NCBI GenBank assembly: GCA_910587015.1
Contig: CAJUME010000017.1
Coordinates: 1 to 10,313, forward strand
Direction of reading: 5' to 3'
From: an uncultured Christensenella sp.
GTDB lineage: Bacteria; Bacillota; Clostridia; Christensenellales; Borkfalkiaceae
DNA length: 10,313 nucleotides
Shown here: piece by piece, positions 1 through 6,330 of the stretch
Layout of the letters: each line of letters begins with the position of its first letter
Numbering within the stretch: position 1 is the stretch's first letter
Notes under the pieces: model-generated
What the model saw: the letters and a program-made list of their open reading frames with translations, nothing else
Told to the model about the DNA's origin: nothing
Database searches by the model: none
Program-made: the position numbers and the translations under genes

Positions 1-737
1 GTGTAACAGGTCCCACGGGCGCAACGGGTGTAACAGGTCCCACGGGTCTGGCTGGCGCAAACGGTGCAACGGGCGCCACAGGCGCTACGGGTGCAACAGG
101 TGTTACGGGTGCGGCGGCAACTGTTGTAGTCGGCACTACCGACACGGGCGAGCCCGCAACCCCCGCGCTTGTAACTAACAGCGGCACGCCGGAAGCGGCC
201 GTACTCAACTTTGTAATTCCACGCGGCGCAACAGGCGCTACGGGCCCCGCGGGAGCTATCGGCGCAACAGGTGTTGCAGGTCCCACAGGTGCTACGGGTG
301 CAACGGGCGTTGCAGACCTTAACGCTTACGGCGGCTTGTATAACGCAACTCCGCAAACGCTCAACTTAACGGTCGGCGGCACTACCCAGCTGCCCATTGC
401 CGCTACAATGCCGTTGAAAAACGTTTCCTATGCTCCCGCAAACAGCATCACCGTATCTGCGGCCGGCGTTTACGAAATCAACTACTACACCAACGTATCC
501 GCCGCGCTCGGCACAACCGTAACGCTTGCGGTACGCAGAAACGGCACGGCAATTCCTCAGGCAACGCTCTCGCGCGTGCTGGCGGTAGGAGTAGGCTCGC
601 TGTATAATGGCAGCTTTATAATAACGCTTAACGCGGGCGATGTAATAGATATGGCAATCTCTGCACTGCTTGCGGTTGGCGTAACTCTCGGCGGCGGCGT
701 CAATACAACGCTGACAGTCAAGCAGCTAAGCGTTTAA
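1..737 (+). CDS. Collagen-like BclA-type surface/exosporium glycoprotein, 5'-truncated by window
   Basis: The open frame enters from the left edge (first full codon at base 3) and stops at 735-737, leaving 244 visible residues. Visible residues 1-36 and 75-102 are Gly-X-Thr collagen triplets (GAT, GVT, GPT). A non-collagen linker lies between them (about 37-74) ending in NFVIPRG, a module often seen between such tracts. From about residue 108 there is a compact C-terminal domain of about 137 residues rich in Val, Thr, Leu and Gly (YEINYYTNVSA, RRNGT, LNAGDVIDM), matching the TNF/C1q-like jelly-roll at the C-terminus of BclA-family proteins. Family knowledge: these proteins form O-glycosylated collagen-like trimers on spores or cell surfaces, with the C-terminal domain driving trimerisation. 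The N-terminus and any anchoring motif lie outside the window. An internal TTG at 336 could be mistaken for a start, but coding clearly continues upstream. Spore location is inferred from the family and from the sporulation genes nearby. Confidence 0.88.
   Translation, partial: VTGPTGATGVTGPTGLAGANGATGATGATGATGVTGAAATVVVGTTDTGEPATPALVTNSGTPEAAVLNFVIPRGATGATGPAGAIGATGVAGPTGATGATGVADLNAYGGLYNATPQTLNLTVGGTTQLPIAATMPLKNVSYAPANSITVSAAGVYEINYYTNVSAALGTTVTLAVRRNGTAIPQATLSRVLAVGVGSLYNGSFIITLNAGDVIDMAISALLAVGVTLGGGVNTTLTVKQLSV
3..110 (+). repeat. Gly-X-Thr collagen-like coding repeat, tract 1
   Basis: Twelve consecutive 9-base units of the form (G/A)YN-ACN-GGN encode collagen triplets ending in Gly, with minor exceptions (GLAGANG). 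The tract continues beyond the left edge, so its full length is unknown. Such tracts vary in copy number by slippage and recombination and are a common site of assembly error. Confidence 0.85.
225..308 (+). repeat. Gly-X-Thr collagen-like coding repeat, tract 2
   Basis: A second run of Gly-X-Y triplets (GATGATGPAGAIGATG and so on) lies in the same frame as tract 1. A non-repetitive linker of about 38 codons separates the two. It leads directly into the globular C-terminal domain. Confidence 0.85.
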
Positions 738-772
738 CCAACCTTTAACAGTATATAAATTTAATTAAAAAG

Positions 773-809
773 CCGCGGAGGGTAACTTTTGCCTCCGCGG
801 TTTATCTTT
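773..809 (+). terminator. Rho-independent terminator of the collagen-like gene
   Basis: A perfect 9-bp stem, CCGCGGAGG (773-781) with CCTCCGCGG (792-800), has a 10-base loop and is followed by TTTATCTTT. It sits 35 bases after the stop codon. The A-rich run before the stem could give some activity on the other strand, but no convergent gene is seen. Confidence 0.9.
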
Positions 810-860
810 GCCGTATTTTTGGCTTTTGCAAAAATTTGTTTTGCGCGGCGGCTAAAACAA

Positions 861-889
861 TTGACGGCAACTTCAAAAATATATATAAT
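861..889 (+). promoter_or_regulatory. Sigma-A promoter for tRNA-Pro (and possibly thyA)
   Basis: TTGACG (861-866) and a consensus TATAAT (884-889) are separated by exactly 17 bases. The predicted start, about 896, leaves a leader of only about 4 bases before the mature tRNA 5' end at 900, which is typical for tRNA promoters. This is the only strong promoter seen upstream of thyA. Confidence 0.85.
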
Positions 890-899
890 AAAGCAGTAC

Positions 900-975
900 T
901 GAGGCGTAGCGCAGTTGGTAGCGCGTATGGTTCGGGACCATAAGGTCGTGGGTTCAAATCCCGTCGCCTCAACCA
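900..975 (+). tRNA. tRNA-Pro (anticodon CGG), CCA encoded
   Basis: All arms fold. The acceptor is TGAGGCG (900-906) with CGCCTCA (965-971). The D stem is GCGC/GCGC (909-912/921-924). The anticodon stem is TATGG/CCATA (926-930/938-942) with loop TTCGGGA, giving anticodon CGG at 933-935, which reads proline codon CCG. G at position 37 is the usual proline identity feature. The T arm is GTGGG-TTCAAAT-CCCGT (948-964) with two G-U pairs. The discriminator is A972, and the CCA (973-975) is genomically encoded. Confidence 0.96.
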
Positions 976-980
976 AATAT

Positions 981-1008
981 GCCGAACGGCCTTCAACCGC
1001 CGTTCGGC
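981..1008 (+). promoter_or_regulatory. Hairpin between tRNA-Pro and thyA
   Basis: A perfect 10-bp inverted repeat, GCCGAACGGC (981-990) and GCCGTTCGGC (999-1008), has an 8-base loop and starts five bases after the tRNA CCA. It is followed by AAAATTTAAA rather than a run of T, so as an intrinsic terminator it is weak. It could define the tRNA 3' processing site, terminate leakily, or attenuate read-through into thyA. Confidence 0.6.
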
Positions 1009-1031
1009 AAAATTTAAATACGGAGAAATTT

Positions 1032-1862
1032 ATGAGCAGAGCGGACGAAATTTTCATAGCCAATATGCAGGACATTTTAAAAAACGGCGTCTGGGATACA
1101 GATTTACCCGTCCGCCCGAGGTGGAGCGACGGCACGCCCGCGCACACCGTAAAAAAATTCGGCATAGTCAACCGCTATAATCTGCAGGAGGAATTTCCCG
1201 TCCTCACAATCCGCAGAACGGCCTTTAAATCGTGCATTGACGAGCTTTTATGGATATGGCAGAAAAAGAGCAACAATATCCGCGATTTAAAGTCGCACAT
1301 CTGGGACCAGTGGGCGGACGAAAGCGGCAGTATAGGCAAGGCGTACGGCTACCAGCTCGGCGTAAAGCACAAGTATAAGGAGGGCGAGTTTGACCAGGTA
1401 GACAGGGTGCTTTTCGATTTGAAGCATAACCCTTCAAGCCGCCGAATAATGACCAATATTTATACCTTTGCCGACCTTCACGAAATGAATTTATATCCTT
1501 GCGCATATTCCATGACCTTCAACGTGTCGGGCGATACGCTCAACGGAATTTTAAACCAGCGCTCCAACGATATGCTTACAGCCAACAACTGGAATGTAGC
1601 GCAGTACGCGGTTCTGCTTATCATGCTTGCGCAGGTTTCGGGCCTTAAAGCGGGCGAGCTTGTGCACGTTATCGCGGACGCGCACATCTACGACAGACAC
1701 GTTCCCATTGTCGAAGAAATTATAAAAATGCCCCGCTTCGCCGCGCCTAAGTTAGAGGTGGATACAAGCATTAAAAATTTCTACGACTTCACCGTGGACA
1801 GCTTCAAGCTTGTCGACTATAAGTTCAACGATAAAAAATACAATATTCCCGTTGCGGAATAA
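1032..1862 (+). CDS. thyA: Thymidylate synthase (ThyA)
   Basis: Makes dTMP from dUMP using 5,10-methylene-THF as both carbon donor and reductant, releasing dihydrofolate. The 276-residue protein has the family's usual length. Visible motifs include the phosphate-binding arginine pair in NPSSRR (about R137/R138), the catalytic Cys157 in LYPCAYS, QRSNDM (R177, D180) binding dUMP, the base-reading Asn188 in NNWNVAQY, and HIYDRH. The order and wording (LLWIWQ, HIWDQW, FYDFTVD) fit the Bacillus subtilis ThyA branch rather than the E. coli type, and the residue after Cys is Ala rather than the His common in the E. coli branch. The start at ATG 1032 is set by GGAGA at 1022-1026. The open frame extends further back, but only by translating the tRNA gene. 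folA follows 51 bases later, regenerating THF from the dihydrofolate made here. ThyX is not needed in such an arrangement. Confidence 0.97.
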   Translation: MSRADEIFIANMQDILKNGVWDTDLPVRPRWSDGTPAHTVKKFGIVNRYNLQEEFPVLTIRRTAFKSCIDELLWIWQKKSNNIRDLKSHIWDQWADESGSIGKAYGYQLGVKHKYKEGEFDQVDRVLFDLKHNPSSRRIMTNIYTFADLHEMNLYPCAYSMTFNVSGDTLNGILNQRSNDMLTANNWNVAQYAVLLIMLAQVSGLKAGELVHVIADAHIYDRHVPIVEEIIKMPRFAAPKLEVDTSIKNFYDFTVDSFKLVDYKFNDKKYNIPVAE

Positions 1863-1913
1863 TTCAGCCGCCAAACGCGGTTAAACGGCACATATACAGG
1901 GGGCAATTTAAAA

Positions 1914-2414
1914 ATGAGAGCAATTTTACACGCAGATAAGGAATGGGGAATAGGCAAAAACAACTCGCTTATGTTCCGTATTCCCGCGGATATGAAATTT
2001 TTTAAGGAAACCACCACGGGCAACGTGGTCGTTATGGGCAGCAATACCTTAAAGTCCTTTCCCAACGGCAAGCCCTTGAAGGACAGACTGAATATAGTCC
2101 TCTATCCAAACGGCGCAAAGCGGGAGGACTGCCTTGTTGTCGGCTCGCTTGAAGAGCTGTTTGCCGAAATAAAAAAACACCCGCCCGAAAAGGTTTTCGT
2201 TATCGGCGGAATGATGATGTACAAAACGCTTTTGCCCTATTGCAGCGAGGTGCTTGTTACGAAGGTGGACGCCGTGGGCGGCGCAGACGCGTTTTTTGAA
2301 AATCTTGACCAAAACCCGAACTTTAAGATTGCTTACGAAAGCGCGCCAGAGGAAACAAACGGCTATACTATAAGGTTTTTGACTTATAAAAACCTCAACG
2401 TCAAGCCATATTAA
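1914..2414 (+). CDS. folA: Dihydrofolate reductase
   Basis: NADPH-dependent reduction of dihydrofolate to tetrahydrofolate, recycling the by-product of ThyA. At 166 residues it has the typical bacterial length. Motifs include the N-terminal strand and Met20-type loop (HADKEWGIGKNNSLMF), the catalytic acid Asp26 in RIPADMKFFKETT, VVVMGSNT for cofactor binding, and the nucleotide-binding glycine pair Gly98-Gly99 in VFVIGGMMMYKTLLP. Compared with E. coli, Phe21 replaces the active-site Trp22, a conservative change seen in other Gram-positive enzymes. The start ATG has AGGGGG (1898-1903) ten bases upstream. It is probably co-transcribed with thyA and with the membrane protein gene that starts seven bases after its stop. 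Confidence 0.95.
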   Translation: MRAILHADKEWGIGKNNSLMFRIPADMKFFKETTTGNVVVMGSNTLKSFPNGKPLKDRLNIVLYPNGAKREDCLVVGSLEELFAEIKKHPPEKVFVIGGMMMYKTLLPYCSEVLVTKVDAVGGADAFFENLDQNPNFKIAYESAPEETNGYTIRFLTYKNLNVKPY

Positions 2415-2421
2415 AATTGCG

Positions 2422-3375
2422 ATGAGCACAAAAAACAAAATCATAATTTTAAGCATAAATATTCTGCTTTGCGCGGCAATTGCGCTTTTAACCGTCTTTT
2501 TAATGGACGGTTGGGGCGTGTTGGCGCGCGTTGTTTTTTATTGCGTTGCGGGCACGGGCGCAATCGCTTCGCTTACGGCTTTCTTCTTAAAAAAGGACGC
2601 AATTTTTAAAAGCGCGTTCATCCTTACGGTCTGCGCCGTTATCTTTCTTGCGGCGTTTATCGTTGTCGGCAAGGTCGGCAATATAGGCGGGTACGAAACT
2701 GAGGAGGAGAAGATAGCCGCGCTTAAACAAATCCTTGTAAATACGGGCGGCTGGGGAATGCTCGTCTATTTCCTCATTCAGGTTTTGCAGGTAGTAATTC
2801 TGCCCTTGCCCGCGCTGGTCTGCTATCTGCCGGGGGCATATATCTGGGGCCCCTTGGTTGCTACGCTTATCGCCTCCGCGGGCGTTATCTGCGGCTCGCT
2901 AATCTGCTATGTAATCGGCAAATTCTGGGGCAAAAGGGCGGTGGAATGGGTTGCAGGCAAGGAAAATACCGAAAAATACGCCGCATACCTCGGCAAACGC
3001 GGCAAGGTCGTGTTTGTACTTATGCAGCTTTTGCCGTTCTTCCCCGATGATATTTTATGTATGGTCGCGGGGCTTACCGCAATGAATTTCCCCTTCTTTT
3101 TAATCACAATCGTGCTTGTGCGCCCGCTTATAATCGCGGGCTATTGCTACCTCGGCTCGGGCACGGTAATTCCCTTCGACCAACCTTGGGGCATAGCCGT
3201 TTGGGTCGCAATATTCGCCGTCTGCATTGTGCTTGCCGTGCTGTCCTTCAAATTTCAGGACAAAATCGAAAAATGGCTGGTCGAAAAATTCACAAACCGC
3301 CGCAACAAGCCAGCAGACCAACTCCCAGACCAATCGACAGATACAAATGATAACCCGCATTCCTCCGAAGATTAA
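2422..3375 (+). CDS. TVP38/TMEM64 (VTT/DedA-like) family membrane protein
   Basis: A 317-residue polytopic membrane protein. Hydrophobic segments lie at about 5-27, 34-56, 62-82, 111-133, 137-168, 212-235 and 246-271, followed by a polar Lys/Asp-rich tail. The VTT domain covers about 125-240. It includes the Gly-spaced segment YLPGAYIWGP...ASAGVICGSLICYVIGKFWGKR and the hallmark LLPFFPDDILCMVAG (203-217), with a re-entrant-like proline-rich stretch. Family knowledge: VTT/DedA proteins act in lipid scrambling and membrane homeostasis, but the substrate of this bacterial subgroup is not settled. No clear Shine-Dalgarno precedes the ATG. The gene starts seven bases after the folA stop, so coupled translation is likely. 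The functional link to folate metabolism is probably only shared transcription. The extra N-terminal membrane segments make it longer than many TVP38 proteins. Confidence 0.85.
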   Translation: MSTKNKIIILSINILLCAAIALLTVFLMDGWGVLARVVFYCVAGTGAIASLTAFFLKKDAIFKSAFILTVCAVIFLAAFIVVGKVGNIGGYETEEEKIAALKQILVNTGGWGMLVYFLIQVLQVVILPLPALVCYLPGAYIWGPLVATLIASAGVICGSLICYVIGKFWGKRAVEWVAGKENTEKYAAYLGKRGKVVFVLMQLLPFFPDDILCMVAGLTAMNFPFFLITIVLVRPLIIAGYCYLGSGTVIPFDQPWGIAVWVAIFAVCIVLAVLSFKFQDKIEKWLVEKFTNRRNKPADQLPDQSTDTNDNPHSSED

Positions 3376-3395
3376 TAATTTCAACCGCTTATCTA

Positions 3396-3427
3396 AGCCC
3401 GACGCTATTCACGTCAGGCTTTTTCTT
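3396..3427 (+). terminator. Rho-independent terminator closing thyA-folA-VTT unit
   Basis: AGCCCGACG (3396-3404) pairs with CGTCAGGCT (3412-3420) with one C/A mismatch and a 7-base loop, followed by TTTTTCTTT. It begins 20 bases after the membrane protein stop and separates it from the ZIP transporter gene. Confidence 0.85.
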
Positions 3428-3471
3428 TACATAAAATATAGTGACTGATTATTTTTACCGGAGAAGTACTT

Positions 3472-4245
3472 GTGGAATGGCTGAATAATTTTACGGGCTG
3501 GCAGCTTGCGCTTATGGCAACGACCTTTACATGGGCGTTGACGGCGCTTGGCGCTTCGCTTGTGTTTATATGTAAAAAAGTAAGTCAGAACGCCTTTGCG
3601 TTTATGATGAGCTCCGCCGCGGGCATAATGCTTGCGGCAACGTTTTTTTCTCTTTTATTGCCCGCTATGGAAATGGCGCCCTCCTTCGACTATCTTGTCT
3701 TGACGTGCGGCTTTGTCCTCGGCGGTGCGCTTATAATAATTACCGATATAATTCTCGGCAAGCTTAAAATGTTCAACGGCAACGCAAAAAAGCAAAGCTG
3801 CGCGGTAATGTGCATTGCGGTAACCATGCACAACATTCCCGAGGGCTTGGCTGTCGGCGTGGCATTTGGCGCGCTTGCCTCGGGACAGACGGCGGGCGCG
3901 GTCGCCGCAATTATGCTTGCGGTCGGTATAGGAATACAAAACTTTCCAGAGGGCATGTGCGTTGCCTTTCCCTTGCGCGCAAACGGCACGGGTCGGGCAA
4001 AATCCTTCTTTATAGGCCAGCTTTCGGGCGCGGTGGAAATTGTTGCGGGCGTAATCGGCGCGCTTGCGGTGCAGGCGGTGCGCGGCATTCTTCCGTGGGC
4101 GCTCTCGTTCTCTGCGGGAGCCATGCTCGCCGTGGTCTGTTCCGAGCTGATTCCCGAAAGCTTTTCGCAGGGCAAGGTCAAGGCAACAATAGGCGTAATC
4201 TTCGGCTTTGCGCTTATGATGATTCTGGACATAGCCTTCGGGTAA
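3472..4245 (+). CDS. ZIP family (GufA-like) divalent metal transporter
   Basis: A 257-residue integral membrane protein with about eight hydrophobic segments, the family's usual layout. Metal-site signatures are plain: HNIPEG (His120, Asn121, Glu124) in the fourth segment, QNFPEG (Gln156, Asn157, Glu160) in the fifth, Glu189 in SGAVE, and SELIPES (Glu225) near the end. The Gln in the second motif, with the following MCVAFPLR, is characteristic of the prokaryotic GufA/ZupT side of the family. The cytosolic loop after the third segment (GKLKMFNGNAKKQ) is short and lacks the His-rich stretch of some eukaryotic ZIPs. Family role: import of zinc, and often iron or manganese, down its gradient. The real substrate cannot be read here. 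The start is GTG at 3472, with GGAG (3460-3463) eight bases upstream; no ATG gives a better fit. It follows a terminator, so it should have its own promoter; only a weak candidate (TTTACA at 3426-3431) is visible. Confidence 0.93.
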   Translation: MEWLNNFTGWQLALMATTFTWALTALGASLVFICKKVSQNAFAFMMSSAAGIMLAATFFSLLLPAMEMAPSFDYLVLTCGFVLGGALIIITDIILGKLKMFNGNAKKQSCAVMCIAVTMHNIPEGLAVGVAFGALASGQTAGAVAAIMLAVGIGIQNFPEGMCVAFPLRANGTGRAKSFFIGQLSGAVEIVAGVIGALAVQAVRGILPWALSFSAGAMLAVVCSELIPESFSQGKVKATIGVIFGFALMMILDIAFG

Positions 4246-4291
4246 AGCAAATTTTTTTACATTTTATTTCGCTGATTTATTTTGCATAAAT

Positions 4292-4306
4292 CGGAAAATA
4301 TTTCCG
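4292..4306. promoter_or_regulatory. Short inverted repeat upstream of the SDR gene
   Basis: CGGAAA (4292-4297) and TTTCCG (4301-4306) flank three bases, 13 bases before the SDR start codon. The position and symmetry would suit a repressor site or a small hairpin affecting initiation, but half-sites of this length arise by chance. No clear -35/-10 pair was found around it. Confidence 0.25.
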
Positions 4307-4318
4307 CAATATAGTTGT

Positions 4319-5119
4319 ATGGAAAAAACCGACAAAAAAACGGCCATTGTGGTTGGCGGCAGCTCGGGTATCGGCTGCGAAACGTGTTTAAGACTGTATA
4401 ACCGCGGCTGGCATGTGGTGAATATTTCGCGCACGCCCTGCAAAAATTCCAATATCGTAAGCATTGCGGCGGACGTTGCCGCGGGCGACAGCGTGGCGGA
4501 CGCAATAAAAACCGTTGGCGAAAATCGCAGAATAAACGCGCTTATATACAGCGCGGGCTTTTCAATGGCGGCGCCTATCGAGCACGCAAAGGAAAGCGAT
4601 TACCGCTACCTTTTCGACGTCAACTTTTTCGGTGCGCTCAAATGCATGCAGGCGGCTATACCGTTTATGAAGGAGAAGGGCGGCAGCATAATCCTTGTCG
4701 GCTCGCTCGGCGGAGATTTACCAATCTGCTTCGACAGCTTTTATTCCGCCTCTAAGGCCGCGCTCGAAATGCTCTGCCGTTCGGCGTATTCCGAGCTGAA
4801 GCCCTGCGGCATAAAGGTCACGGGACTGTTGCCCGGCGGCACGGCAACGAATTTCACCTTCAAGCGCAAGGTGTACTCGGACGATGAAAACAAGGCGTAT
4901 TCCCACAGTGTCAACCGCGCTGTCGCCGCGCTTGCGGATATGGAGCAGAGCGGTATGAAGCCCTCTGACGTAGCCGAAATAATTTACGGACTTCTGCTTG
5001 CGGACAAGCCCCCCGTAATAAAAACGTGCGGCGCAAAAAACAGCATGTACAGACTTTTGTCGCGCGTCATGCCGGAAAAGGTTACGCTTAAATTTAACGA
5101 CAGGATGTACCATCAATGA
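4319..5119 (+). CDS. Short-chain dehydrogenase/reductase (SDR)
   Basis: A classical SDR of 266 residues with a Rossmann fold. The dinucleotide-binding motif is GGSSGIG (13-19) after a short basic start. ISRTP after the second strand suggests NADP(H) preference through Arg38. The D-V pair of the third strand is AADV, and YSAG (77-80) replaces the usual NNAG. The catalytic set is Asn102 (VNFFG), Ser129 (VGSLGG), Tyr142 and Lys146 (YSASK). PGG (162-164) follows the sixth strand. The C-terminal part (about 175-266) is the variable substrate-binding region and gives no hint of substrate; 3-hydroxyacyl, steroid or sugar-type alcohols all remain possible. No Shine-Dalgarno is obvious before the ATG. 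The TGA stop overlaps the ATG of the next small ORF (ATGA), tying it to the spoVAC region. Confidence 0.9.
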   Translation: MEKTDKKTAIVVGGSSGIGCETCLRLYNRGWHVVNISRTPCKNSNIVSIAADVAAGDSVADAIKTVGENRRINALIYSAGFSMAAPIEHAKESDYRYLFDVNFFGALKCMQAAIPFMKEKGGSIILVGSLGGDLPICFDSFYSASKAALEMLCRSAYSELKPCGIKVTGLLPGGTATNFTFKRKVYSDDENKAYSHSVNRAVAALADMEQSGMKPSDVAEIIYGLLLADKPPVIKTCGAKNSMYRLLSRVMPEKVTLKFNDRMYHQ

Positions 5120-5214
5120 AGAAGGACTACGATTTATCCCGCCGCGACGAGCGGGAAACGCTTATAAGAACGCCTAAGGGGGAAAGAATCAGAAATGACA
5201 GGCAAAACCCGTGA
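5116..5214 (+). CDS. Possible 32-residue overlapping small ORF upstream of spoVAC
   Basis: ATG at 5116 overlaps the SDR stop codon (ATGA), and the frame ends at TGA 5212-5214, twenty bases inside spoVAC. AGGA at 5102-5105 lies ten bases before the start. The peptide begins MKKDYDLSRRDERETLIRTP and is strongly charged (many Arg, Asp, Lys, Glu) with no hydrophobic segment. I recognise no family. The overlaps on both sides suggest tandem translational coupling, with ribosomes finishing here close to the spoVAC start. It could equally be a chance frame covering the spoVAC Shine-Dalgarno region. Confidence 0.4.
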   Translation: MKKDYDLSRRDERETLIRTPKGERIRNDRQNP

Positions 5215-5644
5215 TAACTATAACGAAAACTATTTAAACTACGTCAAAACGCAGGACCCGCCCACACAGCACTTCAAAAACTGCGCGGCGGCGTTCGGCG
5301 TTGGCGGACTGATATGCTGTATAGGTCAGTTTATAAGATATATGCTTGAATTTGCGGGGCTGTCCGGTGACGAGCTCGCGGGCGCAACCTCTATAGTGCT
5401 CATTTTTCTCGGTTGCTTTTTAACGGGGCTCGGCGTATACGACAGAATAGGCAGATACGCGGGCGCTGGCTCGATAGTGCCCATTACGGGCTTTGCAAAC
5501 AGCGTAACCTCGCCCGCAATCGAGTTCAAAACCGAGGGCTGGATATACGGCATGGCGGCAAAAATGTTCACCGTTGCGGGCGCGATTATTGTGTTCGGAG
5601 TGTTTTCGGGTGTGCTTGTCGGGCTTGTATATTTCTTTCTGTAA
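5195..5644 (+). CDS. spoVAC: Stage V sporulation protein AC
   Basis: A 149-residue membrane protein of the SpoVAC/SpoVAE family, close to the usual 150. A polar N-terminal tail (about 1-30, rich in Asn, Tyr, Asp) is followed by FKNCAAAFGVGGLICCIGQ, a segment at about 65-85 leading to GLGVYDRIGRYAGAGS, the signature VPITGFANSVTSPAIEFKTEG (about 92-112), and a C-terminal membrane segment (125-149). Family knowledge: SpoVA proteins sit in the spore inner membrane and move dipicolinic acid with calcium into the forespore and out again at germination. SpoVAC itself has been reported to behave as a mechanosensitive channel. The start at ATG 5195 is preceded by GGGGGA at 5178-5183; an in-frame stop at 5165 rules out a longer protein. 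Expression would be expected from a forespore (sigma-G) promoter, but I could not find a convincing one. A broken spoVAD follows after 65 bases. Confidence 0.95.
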   Translation: MTGKTRDNYNENYLNYVKTQDPPTQHFKNCAAAFGVGGLICCIGQFIRYMLEFAGLSGDELAGATSIVLIFLGCFLTGLGVYDRIGRYAGAGSIVPITGFANSVTSPAIEFKTEGWIYGMAAKMFTVAGAIIVFGVFSGVLVGLVYFFL

Positions 5645-6330
5645 AAGCAATTGCCCCCGCAATATGCTTGATTTAACGCAATTTTAATAATAAATTTCAG
5701 GATATGGCTATGAACAAAAAGGGAAATACCGTATTTTTTAAAAATTCGCCTCGCGTAACCTCGTTTGCCGCAGTCTGCGGCAGTAAGGAAAGCGCGGGCA
5801 TAATAGGCACCTATGCAGATATAACCTTGCAGGACGACATGTATGAGGAAAGCACCTACGAAAAAGCAGAGTGCAAAATGCTTACCACGGCAATTGCGCT
5901 TGCAATCGAAAAGGGCGGCTATTCGGAGGGTGATATAGACGTGCTTTTGTCGGGCGATTTGCTCAACCAGATAATATCCGCAAGCTTTGCCGCGCGCGAC
6001 TACAATTTTCCGTTCCTCGGCGTATATTCGGCGTGCTCCACCATGAGCGAGAGTATGCTTCTCGGCGCAATGCTTGTCAATGCGGGCTACGTCAAAAAGG
6101 CGGTTGCAGCAACGGGCTCGCACTTCGCTTCCGCGGAAAGGCAGTACCGTTACCCGTTAGAGCTCGGCTGTACCCGCCCGCCTCAAGCTCAGTGGACGGT
6201 CACGGGCGCGGGCGGCTGCGTCATTACCGACGAAAAAAAGGGTATAAAAATAGTCAATGGCACAATGGGCAAGGTGTGCGACTTCGGCGTGACGGACGTG
6301 AATAATATGGGGGCGGCAATGGCGCCCGCC

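Noticed and set aside
1..312. Short regular DNA repeats resembling a CRISPR or tandem array
   Set aside because: The 9-base periodicity is in frame and encodes Gly-X-Thr triplets. There are no spacers.
915..1031. Apparent 39-residue N-terminal extension of ThyA containing VVGSNPVAST
   Set aside because: This is the translation of the tRNA-Pro gene and hairpin. ThyA starts at 1032, where a ribosome site is present and family homology begins.
761..1171. Minus-strand frames with peptides such as GFEPTTLWSRTIRA and RRRDLNPRPYGPEPYA
   Set aside because: These are reverse translations of the tRNA gene, a well-known artefact in protein databases, extended into terminator and thyA antisense sequence.
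3690..4250. Long minus-strand frame of 186 codons opposite the ZIP gene
   Set aside because: It is antisense to a clear ZIP transporter. Its Pro/Ala/Thr-rich content mirrors the codon bias of the real gene and shows no family features.
5060..5195. Forespore (sigma-G/F) promoter before spoVAC
   Set aside because: The only CAT-containing candidates (around 5068 and 5110) lack the TA end of the -10 and a matching -35, so no promoter is called.
5326..6123. Minus-strand frame of 265 codons opposite spoVAC and spoVAD
   Set aside because: Both sense-strand genes are recognisable families. The antisense frame spans their intergenic gap and has no motif or ribosome site.
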